A stretch of DNA of 64,000 nucleotides from Mucor racemosus (taxonomy: Eukaryota > Mucoromycota > Mucoromycetes > Mucorales > Mucoraceae). The stretch spans positions 1,364,001-1,428,000 of the forward strand of contig JAPEHQ010000013.1 of the NCBI GenBank assembly GCA_027405735.1. The letters run 5' to 3'. Position 1 is the first letter of the stretch. Every line of letters starts with the position of its first letter. The notes beneath the pieces are model-generated. The model made no database searches. It had not been told where the DNA came from and worked only from the letters and a program-made list of their open reading frames with translations. This document shows, piece after piece, positions 48,293 to 61,203 of this stretch. Made by a program: the position numbers and the translations under genes.

Positions 48293-50522
48293 TTATGCCC
48301 GAATGGTTACATATCTGACAACTGTAATTGTTGCTGTAGCGCAGCCTGGAAGGCATGTTTGACTACCACCTTCAGTTGTAGTAGGTTCAGTTACAGTAGA
48401 AGAGCAGCCAGATTTTGTGGTTGAATGATGATGCTTTCCAGTTGTAGTTGTTTTATGGTGATGCTCATTAGTTGTAGTTGTTTTATGATGATGTTTCTCA
48501 GTTGTAGACGTAGTAGGTTTAGTTACAGTAGAAGAACAGTCGGTTTTTGTGGTTGAATGATGATGCTTTCCAGTTGTAGACGTAGTAGGTTTAGTTATAG
48601 TAGAAGAACAATCAGTTTTTGTGGTTGAATGATGATGCTCTCCAGTTGTAGTTGTTTTATGGTGATGCTCATTAGTTGTAGTTGTTTTATGATGATGTTT
48701 TTCAGTTGTAGACGTAGTAGGTTTAGTTACAGTAGAAGAACAGTCGGTTTTTGTGGTTGAATGATGATGCTTTCCAGTTGTAGACGTAGTAGGTTTAGTT
48801 ATAGTAGAAGAACAATCAGTTTTTGTGGTTGAATGATGATGCTCTCCAGTTGTAGTTGTTTTATGGTGATGCTTTTCAGTTGTATATGTAGTAGTTTTAG
48901 TTACAGTAGAAGAACAATCAGCGTCTGTGGTTGAATGATGATACTCTCCAGTTGTAGTAGTGGTAGCTGATTCATTTAAAGATGTTGTAGCAGTGGTTTC
49001 AGTACTAGATGAGCCAGTATTAGTTGTTTCACAGTGATGATCGCTGGTTGTAGAAATAGTAGGTTCAGTTACAGTAGAAGAGGATTCAGTTTGAGTGGTT
49101 GAATGGTGATTGTTGCTAGTGGTAGTTGTAGTGGTAGCAGTAGTGGTAGTAGTAGTGGTAGTAGGATAGTCTGAAGTTGTAGAGTCAGATGTGGTTGTAT
49201 CAGATTTAGTGGTTGAAGTAGTATCAGAACTAGTCGTAGTAGTGACAGTAGTTGATGATGAAGTAATAGAAACAGGAGAGGGAGGTTTGTTATTATGAAT
49301 TGGGAAACACCCACCAAAAGAATCGCAATTACCACCAGCAGCATTATAATTATGAATCTCAACACCACTGCCAGACCACGAGTACTCGGCACCAACAACA
49401 CTACCAGCAAAAGCGCCTGTACTACCGTCGATAATATGAGCTAGATAGATTATGTATAATTAATTTGGGTTTGCTAACATATTAAAATTACATTTATATA
49501 CCTTCAGGAGCCAACGAGAAGCCTCCAAAATTACTACCAGTATTACGTTCAAGAGTAATATCTCCAGAATCATAAGCACCAGATGAATCAGAAGGATAAA
49601 AATTGAAAATAGTTCTACATGGGTCTAAACCATTAGTAGGATTGTTACCCTTGAGAGTAAATGTTGACCCAGAATCAACTGGAATCTATAGACAAATTTT
49701 AATGTTAACATACAGCGTTTGTCATTTCCAATTAAAAATAGACATACATTAAAGACAAGGGTGCCATCAGAAGGCCATGACATTCCCTGAGGACCATTCC
49801 AGTTTCCAATACCTTCAAGCATAGCGGAAGGATCAGACATTTGATCTGGAAAAGGAGTACAATTACCATCATTACAAGAATTAAAGGCAACGACATGGAA
49901 ATCAGGATTAGATGCACCAGTAAAAGTAAGTGTTCCATTTGAATCTAAACGCAAAGTTGGCTTCATAGTAGCAAATACTTTAGAAGCTGAAATAGCATTT
50001 GATTTTGCTTGATTAAAATCATAAAGGCCAACATTATTATTGATGACACAGGAATTTTGAGTTTCTTGAAGGCCATTTGATCCAAAAGGTACATCACCAG
50101 CACCTTTTACACGAACTTGATCAGCATGCACAGAGCCACCAACAACAAGTCCATAACCAGAGATATCATTGGGATTAGAGCAATCAGGGTTACCATTCGC
50201 ATTTACATAATATCCACTTGCTTTGAAATCACCTTCAACAGCCAATGGACCAAGAATATCTTGTCCACCATTAGTATTAAAATCACCAAAGAAAACAGCA
50301 GAAAAATGAGTCAACTAAATGATAATAGATTAAATATCATATATACAAGCATAGATTAATGTTAATTACCATGAGCGAAGCATTATCATCAGAAGAGCAT
50401 ACATAAGAATCACCTCTCTTTTCAAATGGAAACGATCTTTTATATGATACATTTGTAGGGGCAGCTTGTATGCATAAAAGTATAGTAGCAGAGGCTACAA
50501 TAAGACTAGCTGTTTTGACCAT
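48293..50522 (-). CDS. Secreted choice-of-anchor A protein with His/Thr repeat tail
   Basis: Probable cell-wall or extracellular protein. Minus-strand exons 50370-50522, 49748-50314, 49502-49685 and 48293-49440 give 683 residues. A signal peptide (MVKTASLIVASATILLCIQA) is followed by dibasic sites (YKRSF, EKRGD) fit for Kex2-like cleavage. The globular domain (about 50-330) carries AVFFGDFNTNGGQDILGPLAVEGDF-type sequence, typical of choice-of-anchor A domains known from bacterial and fungal surface proteins. The last 300 residues are Thr/Ser-rich, likely O-glycosylated, with repeated HHH blocks (EHHHSTTKTDCSST, KHHHKTTTT). The tail ends in a Cys motif (TCLPGCATATITVV) and lacks a hydrophobic GPI signal. 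Repeated HHH and single Cys residues could bind metal or cross-link; that is inference. Confidence 0.85.
48441..48848 (-). repeat. 204-bp (68-residue) tandem duplication inside the surface-protein gene
   Basis: The block 48441-48644 recurs at 48645-48848 almost unchanged and in frame. Each block encodes two KTDCSST units and four HHH units. Related but shorter units flank it, so the tail has grown by repeated in-frame duplication. Confidence 0.9.
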
Positions 50523-50935
50523 AGCCAAGTTGACAAGGATCTGATCGACAGTTGCTCTTTCTCCAAAGGTTGCTCTTTATATACCAATTGGGTTTACATT
50601 TTGATTTTTACTACCAGACATGATTGACTGAAAGTAAATATATTCCTCACCAATTCGGTTTAATAAAGATAATGCATGGCCATGCGTCTATTTAGTTTAC
50701 ACAAGATAAAAAAAAAATCCAAATAGCAAATTGCACATAAATATGAATTATGGAATTGATTTTGTTAGATTTTCTAGCAATTATTACCTGGTTGACCCGA
50801 TTAGAGAATTTCAATGAGTGATTATATAATTCGCAAGTGTTTCATACAATAGTTTTCTATTGTTATATTTTCAAGGGGAACTTGAACTCAACATTTCTGA
50901 ATACTATAGGATCCTCCGATTTTATCTCGGTCATC

Positions 50936-50972
<37 letters not shown>

Positions 50973-53393
50973 ATCTGTGCAACCTGTGCAATCTATTGAA
51001 ATAAGTGTCCATATTATAAACTCTTCTAGCGAATACATGGTGATGCGCGCATTCAATGTTCTAAATTACCTTATCAATGTCTTGAAAACGGGATTTTGGA
51101 ATTGAATAAAACCCGTAGTTTTGTATTTGATTACCAACTGAATAAAAAGCAACCCGGAACAATGTATACATTGCTAATTGACGCCAATGAATAACCTTTA
51201 AAGGCAAGGTTTCATAATTTTAAATCAAATTGTGTTACTAAAAAAACCATTGTGTTTCAGAAAAACAAAGGACAAGCATAATGAATTGAAGCACGTTTCC
51301 AACCTTAATGATGATTTAAGATCGTAGCATCAAAGTTCAGTTACAGACGAATATTTATCATGCTATTTATTTCTTTGTGAATCAGCATTTAAGGTTTTTA
51401 TATAGTAATTTTGAAAATTATTTCTGACAGATCTGCAATTCAATCCAACATTCATGTATCAAAATTATATTTATATAAATACACTTCAAATATGGAACAT
51501 TGATTAAGGCTGATTTGCTTTGTTTGACAAAAATTAGTTACTTTATGGCGCCATTTTAACCAAATGTTATCAATTACTGTACAGAAATCAATAAATATCA
51601 CCAAACAGATTTTGATGGAAATAATCGGAGACCGAGAAATTCAAAAGTAAATGTTCTTTTGTCTGATACACAATATCCAACTTAAATATAGTTCAATTCC
51701 AATTTTTTCAATTTTGCAATTGGTGGCCATAATAAATTTATAATGAAACATTCCAATGAGCTCTCCAAAAGTTGAAGACCCAAAATAAATGTGAATCAGT
51801 CTTGGTAATCCTATCTGGACAACTGCTGTTGCATTTTACGAATATAGCTTGATGTATTCATTCGCCAATTATATTGTAGCACATGTAATCTGATTTTAAT
51901 CTTCTAGGTTAGCATTTGTTGATCCAAGTTTCTATTCTACGCATAAATGATCCCAATAATCATAGTATAATGTGTAAGGCGAATTTTTCTTCATATGGAT
52001 TTATTCGCTGACAATCTGAGATCTAACAAGGTAATACTGACAGGTTATATATTTGATATTTTACAATTCTTAATTACAACCTTGAAAAAAAAACATGGTC
52101 GTGTCTGTATGCACGATAGTTAGTATCTGACAAATATTCAACCGAATTAAATATATAATACATTAGTAAAAAAACTCTTTAAAGTTGCAGTGTCAGATTG
52201 ATTCAGCTGAAACCGACATGATAATATCTTCAGTATTATTAGAAACTCGCGAAAATAAGTACTTGTTTTGATTCTATCAAATATCCTTAAGACAGAAGCG
52301 TCTAGGATTGTCAAAAAACTGCCTAACATAATGTTTTTTTACCAAGAAACGTACAGCGAAATGTCATTGTTTCACCAAATCTGCATAAATTTACACACTT
52401 TAAAGAGCGCATATTGTAGCTTTATGATACTTTCTGCCACTCTAAACATGACCAAACAGTTTCCCTTGACCAAGAGACTTGATCTATTGAACTTTTAAGA
52501 AATTTTCTAATTTTTGGTTATTCATCCATTTTGGATGAGGTATCATAGGCAAAAAATGGCAATTTGGACAAAAGTGTGATTTAAACCCAAAAAATGAGGA
52601 CTTTTACTATGGTGAGTTGGCATTAAATGACCGTAAAAGCTTGATACATCATTTGCAGCTATATAATTTAAGAGATAGTTTTTATTTTTGCCACTTTTGG
52701 CCAAAAAACCGTAAAACTTAGTATCTCAAATTAAAGAAAATTTTCTGACAAAATTATAGAAATAAAAAATTTCATCAAATGTATGTTCCAAAATACTACA
52801 GTTTATGTTAGAGTTATAAGTTGTGTTAATAACCAATTTTTAGGAGTTAAAATTCTTCAAAATCTAATTTTGTTCAAAAATGATCGAAATCGATCAGATA
52901 CGAACAGCTGCTGCAATCTAGTATTTTGATCTCCGAAATATCTTGCTTTTAAGCATATTTAGCTTGTATAATCCATAATTTATTGCTCATAACGCATGAT
53001 ATTGACTGAGTTAAACTATATCAGACACATTGCACTATTTACATAGATGTAAAAGACAAAAAGAACCAAGTAGATGTATATTTGCTTTATTTTCCCTCAT
53101 AAAACTATTTTTGACCTCGAAAAGATGTTGATAGCTGTGTTTTCAAAGTACTCCAAGCCTGTATAAACTTAATGACATACAAAAAAATACAACTTGAAGA
53201 TACTTTTCACCAATTTGAAAGTAAAGGAATTTTTAGGTTTCAACATTACAATCATATACGCAAATCTATTGCATAAATTTCACGGAGACTATAATTTTTC
53301 TAGAGCAGCCCCGGGAAATCACAATCTTTTACGCAGCTCTGTAACAGATCATACTTTTCTGTGTTCTTTTTCTTGCCATAATTAAGCAAATAA
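50523..53393. other. Intergenic AT-rich region
   Basis: No gene found. An A-run of about 28 bases lies near 50940-50968. The stretch 52500-53040 shows 'ttttggccaaaaaacc' style decayed-repeat sequence. The proximal part upstream of 50522 should hold the promoter of the surface-protein gene. Confidence 0.45.
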
Positions 53394-55304
53394 ATGTCAA
53401 GCTCGATTATTGAATCAAAGAAACGTAAAGCGACTGATTCTATTGAATCCAATCAAAGAAATAATAAACATCAATTTATACAAAACACCTTGCAATATTT
53501 CTTTCAAAAGAAATCGATAACAACTGACTCAATGACTGCGAAAGACAGCGACAATATACCCAAAGAAAAGAATATTGAAGATGAAAAGATAGAATCGAGC
53601 ATATGTCCAGTATGCAATGTAACATTTAAAGAAATTCTTGTTCTAACATATGAATCTCATGTCAATGCTTGTTTGGACAATATCGATGAATCGTCAAATG
53701 ATGAGCAACCACAATTGCAGCTACAATTACAACCAAAATCACAACCACCCAATAAAGAAAATACTAGTAAATCCTGGTCAAAGATATTCAGTACAGCATC
53801 ATATAAAATTCGTGGTATTTGGAGTCATCAAGAGGATGATATTGCACCAGGTTTGAATGAGAGTGAAACAAGTTGGTTTGGTGAACCTAAATATTCTTCT
53901 TCAAGCACTACAACACCAAAACGACAATCAGTGCCTTATTACAAGAGATTAGCCGGCACTAGGATGGTGGTAGATGCATTTACATTTGGAGAAATTCCTG
54001 ATTGTGAAGGTTATCTTTTATCACATTTTCATAGTGATCATTATATGGGACTCACGCCCAATTGGATTCATGGACCCATTTATTGTTCTGAAATTACAGC
54101 AAGATTAGTTGAACAAAAGTTGGGTGTATCCTCAGATTTTATCTTTCCTTTACCAATGAGCAAACCATGTTTACTCTCAGGCACAGATCAATTATCAGTT
54201 ACACTGATTGAAGCTAACCATTGTCCTGGAGCTGTATTGTTTTTAATCACACATGGTAATTTGAGGTATTTACATACAGGTGATTTTCGTGCTTGTCCAA
54301 AAATATGTCTTCATCCCATGTTGAAGGAACAAGCGCTTGACATTGTGTATTTAGATACAACTTATCTTGACCCAAAATATTCTTTTCCTTCACAAGACTC
54401 TTGCATACAAACAGCATGTGAGTTGGTTAGACGTCATAATGGTGGTAATAACGAAGATCTGTCCTCTTTGAATGGAAAAAGAATTGATCATTGGTTTACA
54501 CAAGAAAAAAAAGAAGAGATCATCAATGATCATTCACCAGTAAATGTTGACAAACATGAAAGGCTATTGGTTGTTGTTGGTACTTATTCGCTTGGAAAAG
54601 AAAATATCTTTATAGGTAATTATTGTGATCACAGAGGTATTTCAGTTTTCGTTAATGCTTCTGTAGAAATTGCAAAGACTTTAAATAGTAAGATATTCGT
54701 GACAGATCAAAAAAGAGCAATACTTGAATGCTTTCATGATCAAGAATTAAATGCATTATTAACCGATCAAGTAAAAGATGCTCAAGTACATGTTATTCCA
54801 TTAGGACATATACAACCAGATGTAAGCATTCGCATAAAAAGCTAAAGTTTCTATCACTTATATAAACTATATTAGAACCTAAAGGCTTATTTTCATAGCT
54901 TACAACCGCATTTCACACAAATGATTGCATTTAGACCAACTGGTTGGACTTTTCATGCATCATCTGATCCACAGCTACAGCAACAGCAAAGGTCACTTGA
55001 GTCTATAATCAGGGCAAGACCACCTGATCTTTGTGCATCTACGCTTAAGCCAGTTTATGATACCCCATTTGTAAAAATATACGGCGTACCTTATTCAGAA
55101 CATTCTAGTTATCGAGAATTAGCATTATTTATTGCTAGTTTGGATATACGTCGAATTGTACCTACAGTAAACGTTTATAGCGAAAAGAGTAGACTCAAGA
55201 TGAGTTTATTATTTGACAAATGGCATCAAGATAAAAGCAAGCTAATTCAGGACAATGATGGTAAAATCAAGGTAATTGGTTATCCATCTATCAATTATTG
55301 GTAG
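53394..55304 (+). CDS. PSO2: DNA cross-link repair nuclease SNM1/PSO2
   Basis: Metallo-beta-lactamase/beta-CASP 5' exonuclease of the SNM1A group, acting in interstrand cross-link repair. Exons 53394-54821 and 54885-55304 give 615 residues. A UBZ4-type zinc finger (C71, C74, H89, C93; CPVCNVTF start) precedes the nuclease. Metal motifs are HFHSDH (residues 211-216), EANHCPGAV and TGDFRAC. A GTYSLGKE motif follows, then a beta-CASP region with VHVIPLGH, FRPTGWTF and YSEHSSY. The intron acceptor was set at AAG (54884), not the nearer TAG at 54899, because only this gives AYFHSLQPHFTQ in frame. The N-terminal region has basic stretches fitting nuclear entry. Confidence 0.94.
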
Positions 55305-55720
55305 ATTTTATATTTGCATAGAAATTTGACATTGTAAATTCATGTAAATGATGTATATAGATCATTATTTTTCAAATAAATAAAATATATATATATAGTC
55401 AGATGAGTAAATGGTCTGTGCTACTTGAGATGTTGCGGTTGTGGTTGATAGCTTAACAGCGCTTTTTTATTATAAAATCACAGTTTGTTGTATAAAAACA
55501 ATGATAGTAAAAATGATAGCATCTACAAGGAAAGAAAAAAATTCTACCTTTTCACCCATCCTAATTGCTGTAAAGACAAGTTGAAAGAAGCCAACTTTAC
55601 AGCTATAAATGGAAAGTGATGCTTTATCATCAGCTGAGAAGATAAATAAGATAATTTTCTATTGTGTGGGTGATTTTTTCTTTCTTTTCCTTTTACTTTT
55701 TTCAAAAATAATAAACCATA
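55305..55720. promoter_or_regulatory. Intergenic region upstream of the bHLH gene
   Basis: The last 60 bases before the ATG are strongly pyrimidine-rich, followed by an A-rich stretch (aaaaataataaaccata) at the start codon, a common fungal leader pattern. No specific site is assigned. Confidence 0.35.
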
Positions 55721-56750
55721 ATGTTCTCAAATCAACAACAGCAAGATTTCAATATCGAAAACCCTGATCATAACCTTTTCATAAATAATCCAAGATCACG
55801 AAACAGTTTTAGTCAACAACCTCAGCCTCAGCAACCTCAGCAATCAACATCATCCTCTTATCACAACATGCATCATAATAATAGTTTTGGTCCTATGGCT
55901 ATTAACCCCTCAAGTACGGTTCAGGGCAGCGGGCAAAATAATATACCTTTTACAGATCCTTCTTCCGCAAATTGGTTTGGTACTAGTATGGATTCAAATG
56001 CCTCTTCATTTGGTCAATCGCCTGTCTTTGGTGGTAGAGATTTGTTGGTTACTCCTTCAAATTCTACAGGTCATATTATTGATAGTTTTAATGGTGGCGA
56101 TGATGAAGATTTGGGCCAAAGAAAGTAAGTAAATATATACAAAGTTTATAAAGCACACAACTCACAAAATATAAAGCCATCAAGAAATTTTTGAAAAAAG
56201 AAGAAGAAGACGTGAATCGCATAATGCTGTAGAGAGAAGGAGAAGAGATAACATTAACGAAAGAATTCAAGAACTATCCACATTATTACCAGAACATTTA
56301 CTTGAATCTGTACCTGCTAGTTCTAATGTTATGTCTGTTGCAACTGGGCAAAATGGTGCGAATGGAAAACCTATCAATAAGGGTACTATTCTTAAATTAT
56401 CTGTCGATCATATCAAGGAATTAAGAGAAGAAGTTACAAATTGCAAAGGCAAAATTAAAGATCTTGAGCGTCTTATTGACCTTGCAAGAAGAGATCAAGA
56501 TCCTACTATGCAACATCATTTAAAAACTGAGGAAGATAATATGGAATTATACAATCAACAACAACAACAACATATGCACAATTTAATGGCTCAACAGCAA
56601 CATCAACAACAACAACAGCAGCAGCAGCAGCAACAACAGCTTCAGCAAAATGCTGCAAGACCATCAAGACATGAACGTGTCGGATCAATACAGTTCCAGC
56701 AACAATTCGGTAAACTTCATATCACTGGGGAAGAGCAACAGCAAGCATAA
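55721..56750 (+). CDS. bHLH transcription factor, class B, poly-Gln
   Basis: Exons 55721-56124 and 56177-56750 give 325 residues. The N-terminal half is Gln/Asn/Ser-rich with no domain. The intron joins LGQR to a basic region ([20 protein letters not shown]; His, Glu and Arg at the E-box contact positions) followed by helix-loop-helix ([13 protein letters not shown], then [19 protein letters not shown]). The loop is long and Ser/Gly/Asn-rich (about 30 residues), as in Rtg3/USF-like fungal factors. The C-terminus is a leucine/coiled segment and then poly-Gln (15 or more in a row). It should bind CACGTG-type E-boxes as a dimer; the pathway is unknown. Confidence 0.88.
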
Positions 56751-57465
56751 ATGTGTATATAATCTCTTGCGAATTATTATTTACTATTTATGTACATTAT
56801 TATCATTATTATTTAACGCTGTATGTATGTTTTTGTTATATACAATATTTATAATACCCAACATTATCACTATATATTATAACCATTTTTTATCTCTCTA
56901 TTTTTATCCCTCTCTTTTTTTTTTTTTCCTCTCCTCTCCATCTCTTCTTTTATTTTATCTCATAATATAACGTTTAGCAAATTATGTTTATTCGTGTATC
57001 CTGTAATTGCTTTATTTATAAATTTGTTATTGTTACACGACAGATTGTGTTATTTAGTGCAAGTAATTCAGCTTCGCCTTTTTGCTGCGTACATCTTATA
57101 ATATTGTATTAACAAATAAACGGATTCACAGACGTCGCAATGATGCATTTTACAAAAAAATTCAGGGCGCAAGCGGGATTCTAAATCAAAGCCCCAAATT
57201 ATGTATTTATTCTTTAGATTTGAAATCCAATGCATATCAAGTACTTGATAATTCGAAAAAAAAGGTGCCAGAGCACTTTTTGATATGCTTCATTATATTT
57301 AAGCCCAAGCTTAGCTTTGAAATCATTGATAACTAAAGTAGAAATACTTTAAAGGTTTGTAAAAACCAAATAATGACTCTTCAACTGGCGCTCATAAAAA
57401 GTAATAAATTTGAGCATGCTGAACGATTCCATAAAATAGGGATCAAAACTAGTTTATTCTATATA
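56751..57465. other. Spacer between bHLH and PRP4 genes
   Basis: Mostly T/C-rich 3' sequence of the bHLH gene (for example 56910-56955). A plus-strand frame at 57082-57336 shows no domain. The two genes are convergent. Confidence 0.4.
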
Positions 57466-59427
57466 TTAAATAACAAGATTCTCATCTGCCCAAAGCTTGA
57501 ATGTACGATCATAACCAGACGAAGCAATAAAATTGTTATCTAATTAAGAAGAAAAAGCAATCAGTATAGTGATTTAGTGTACAATTATAAATTTTACCTT
57601 TTGATATATCCACACCCATGACTTTTCCATCATGTCCATCTAAGCTCTTTACCAATCTAAAGTCATCCCCGGACCAAATCTTTACACAACCATCATATCC
57701 AGAGGTAGTCAAATACAAACCAGCAATATTATGTGGGTCAGAAGCACTATTATTGTTTGTACCAGGCACACCTTTACTATATTTTACATCGGATACAAGC
57801 GATTGATGTGCTGAAATTGTATACAAATTACGCAGTGTGCGCACATCCCAAATTTTGACAGTATTATCTGCACTGGCTGATGCTAAATGATATCCATTAG
57901 GGGACCAATCTAAGCCCAAAATATCCTTCATATGTCCTTCAAGTGTCATTGACGATCTACCAGTTCTCATATCCCAAACTCTGCCAATAGCATCCAAACC
58001 ACTATAGCAAATAAAGTAAATATCGAAAATATCATGCTTTTCTATAAAATAAAATTACCCAGTAGCAACTAAACTGCCATCATCCTGGAATGCAATTGAA
58101 TATACTTCCTTGGCATGACCCTCTTGCAATAATAATTCTTGTGCTGTTGCTACATCCCATAAACGCCATGTACCATCAAAACTGGCACTACCCAAATATT
58201 TACCAGAAGGATGAAATCCAATTCTTGCAACTCGTCTAGCATGTCCTTTTAAGGTTGCAATTGGTGATTCACTAAATCAATTCAAATGTCAGTTGCCTTC
58301 TTTTTTTCCAGTAACAAAACTTTGTTAATACCTTTCTAAATTCCAAAGTTGAATTAATCCATCTGCACCTCCAGACGCTAAATTCAATGCACTCTTTTCT
58401 TGAGATACAGTAGCTTCAGGATGAAAAGCAACACCACCCACTTTATCATTATGCCCCTTTAATGTCAATACTCGTTCACAATTAGGTACGGTCCATACTT
58501 TACAGAGTCCAGACCAAGAACCAGTTACTAATAGTTTGGAGTTTGGACTGAACGCACATTGTGCAATCGGCCGGTCATCAGCGATTTGTGAAGACCAATT
58601 TGAATATGCTTTAAGCTTTGTGTGTAATTCTTTTCTGCTAGCTTTTAATAATGCCAATGGAATATTTGATTCTTCTTTTTGTCTATCATTTCTTTGCTTT
58701 GCTCTAATTTGTAAATGATTTTAGCAACAATGCAATTTAAAAATCAATGTGTAAATATACCTTGGTAATGAGTATTTAGTGATCCATTTCCTTGCTTCTA
58801 AAAGCTCTGTTGATCCAGGAGTGAAAAACTCCTCATCATCCTATTTCAATTTCATTAATTGGTACTCTTTTGTTGAAAGATGTGGTTGATATTACCTCTT
58901 CTTCGACTTCACTTCCTGATTCTTCCTCACTTTCAACATCATGACCTTGGATCTTGGAAAGCAAATATCTTAAACGATCACGACGATCTCCAGGCTAATA
59001 CAAACACAACATGTTAATATAGTTAAGAAATAAAGCTGACAATCTAACGTACCCCTTCACCAAAGAGGCATTGTGGTTCGCCTATATCTCGAAGTCTTTG
59101 TCTAACACGGCCATCATCTGTTGGTACGGCAATTTGGAAAGCTCTCTTTCTTCTTTCGAATTCTGCTAAAACCTGTTTATCTGCTTCACCTGCATTTACA
59201 GAATAAGCTGGTTCCATACTTTCAGCTGTAAAGCAAGGTTAGTACATGTCAAATATGTAAACTGCACAATTATTACCTAAAGCATCGAGGTCAATGGTAC
59301 CATTGTTGGAACTAGATGTATTCTCATCTGTACGCGCTCTTTTTACAGATTCCTGACCTTCTAATGAACCAAAATGAACACGAGGCTTGGATGTAAGTCT
59401 CGAGATTTGTGAAGGTTCGTTATCCAT
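57466..59427 (-). CDS. PRP4: U4/U6 snRNP protein PRP4 (WD40)
   Basis: Core spliceosome component of the U4/U6 and tri-snRNP that binds PRP3. Eight minus-strand exons: 59277-59427, 59053-59225, 58896-58994, 58761-58840, 58332-58703, 58059-58271, 57598-58001 and 57466-57539, giving 521 residues with every phase closing. The N-terminal SFM region is recognised in [20 protein letters not shown] and [15 protein letters not shown]. Seven WD40 blades follow, e.g. [74 protein letters not shown] and [13 protein letters not shown]. This is PRP4 the WD40 snRNP protein, not the kinase PRP4K. The length matches the family. Confidence 0.95.
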
Positions 59428-59667
59428 TTTATTTTTGTATTTATATTAAAGGTTTACAGAAACAACTCGCTCTTTGTATGTGCCAGAAAGGAAGAAAATT
59501 TAAAACTTCTTTTGTTCACAGTGACTGCCGCACAACCTTCTACTTCTGCGTCTTGCATTATTGAATTTCTACATTTCAAAGAATTATACGGACAGTTTTA
59601 TCTAAAGTAGCCTCATACTAAACAATATTCAGAATATGCCATGAACACTGCATTATGCTGCCTGCTA

Positions 59668-61203
59668 TTGAATTTATTTCATATATCACAGAAAGCTCAA
59701 AAACACGTAGAATTTACTACTTTTCCCTTAAAAACTGGGTCTCATGTTTCATCCCTGCTTTATGTTTTTTTCTCACTAAATAACACCAAGAAAAAGTTAT
59801 ATGTCAATACACCTGAGATGTGCAGCTTTAATCTTAAAATGAGTATCCAAAAATATCCTATTTTTTGCAGTAGGTATAAATTTTTCAGTGCTAATGTTTC
59901 AGATTTTCACGGGTTTTTTATTACTAAAAATAAAAACTTTGAGCCTTCATATCTCTACGAAAAATTAAGCTAGACTAACATTTTTTAATAATGAAACTTA
60001 CTTGTTTTAAAGTGGTCTATAACATGTTTTAGTATGAAATAATTATGAGCACTTTTATTTTTTTTTTATCTTTTGACCTTTTTGTAGTAGATTTCAAAAT
60101 ATTGGTTAAATTGAGTAGCATTTTTTTTGTATTTATGTCATCAATCTCGTTAAGCTCTCTTGGACCCAATTTAGTTTTTTTCAAAATGTTATTTTTTCGT
60201 GGAGATATCCTCAAAAATGTGTACAAAGAGATACCTTCGCTTCTAGCTTCGATTTTTTCCCTGTATACCCTCATCCCAAATCCTGAATTTGAAAAAAAAA
60301 TTGACAAAAATCTTGTTTTCTCAACGAAAAATGTAACTAAAAGGTTCAGCAGTAACTAAATCGATAGATAATTTTTTTGCGCATCATCTCAATTAAGTAT
60401 AAAAGACGAGCCGAGCCTAGGACGAGCTTGACCAAAGCTCGCCACAACGAGCCGAGCTTTGTATCACTCGAGCTCGAGCCGAGCTTTAATAAAAGCTCGT
60501 TTGACAAAGACGAGTTTTTGACTTTTTTTTAAAAAGCTCGTTTGAGAAAGACGAGCTTTTGACTTCTTTTCAAAAAGTTCAAATTTAAATAATAATTAGT
60601 AAATGCTATGACATTATTACTTTAGATAATTGTCAATTGACATTCATAAGTTTGCTTTACTTTAGATATTTGTCACTGGAAAGGTAAAATAAAGCTCGCA
60701 TTGAGATGATGAGTTTTAGTCGCTGCATAAAAAAGCTCGTTTGGGGTAAACGAGCTCTAGTCACGCGCAAAAAAAAGCTCGTCGAGGTTGAACGAGCTTT
60801 TTTGTAAGCTCGTCTAACTTTAACGAGCCTTGAGAAAAGCTCGGCTGCATAAAAAAGGCTCGGCTCGTTTAATATCACTAATCTCAATTACTTATATTTA
60901 AAATATGCTTATAAAAAGTGATATGTATCTTCAGATAACCTCCAAAATTTCAATTGCATTTTACGCACAATTTAATGTGAAACATTTGTCTAAATTTTGT
61001 TTAGATAGATGCAGAATCCCAAAACTGTATAAAAACCATTTAATACGCTAGTTCAACAACTTAGTTTGCGGTTCATGAGACATCAAACGATTTTGTTTTT
61101 TGTACCATTTTCTGATCGATTTGACAAATCAATTTTGGGACTCGGTCACCATAGGTTCTAGGGTTCTAGGCTGTAATGTGAAGAATTACTTTGATTATCT
61201 CAA
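59668..61203 (+). repeat. Dispersed repeat copy B (split by an insertion)
   Basis: Matches copy A (30001-31029) on both sides of the element at 60396-60880. Left part: 'cactaaataacaccaagaaa', 'ttggttaaattgag', 'cgtggagatatcct'. Right part: 'tataaaaagtgatatg', 'cctccaaaatt', 'caatttaatgtgaaa' and 'ttgattatct'. Confidence 0.8.
60396..60880. mobile_element. MITE-like TIR element with 10-bp target duplication
   Basis: The ends are inverted: acgagccgagcct near the left and aggctcggctcgt near the right are perfect complements, and weaker similarity continues to the tips (agtataaaag / ctttaatatcacta style). The perfect direct repeat atctcaatta lies just outside at 60386-60395 and 60881-60890. The interior is filled with agctcg/cgagct subterminal repeats (e.g. 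aaaagctcgtttga, aagacgagctttt) and has no transposase frame. TSD length of 9-10 bp fits Mutator-like elements; the subterminal repeats would also fit hAT-like ends, whose TSD is normally 8 bp. Confidence 0.85.

Noticed and set aside
48370..49260. CRISPR-like or satellite array
   Set aside because: The repeats are in frame inside a coding exon and vary by codon units; no unique spacers.
54822..54899. SNM1 intron ending at the TAG 54897-54899
   Set aside because: Puts the conserved FRPTGW segment out of frame; the AAG acceptor at 54884 restores it.
57466..59427. PRP4 kinase
   Set aside because: The protein is WD40 with an SFM region and has no kinase motifs.
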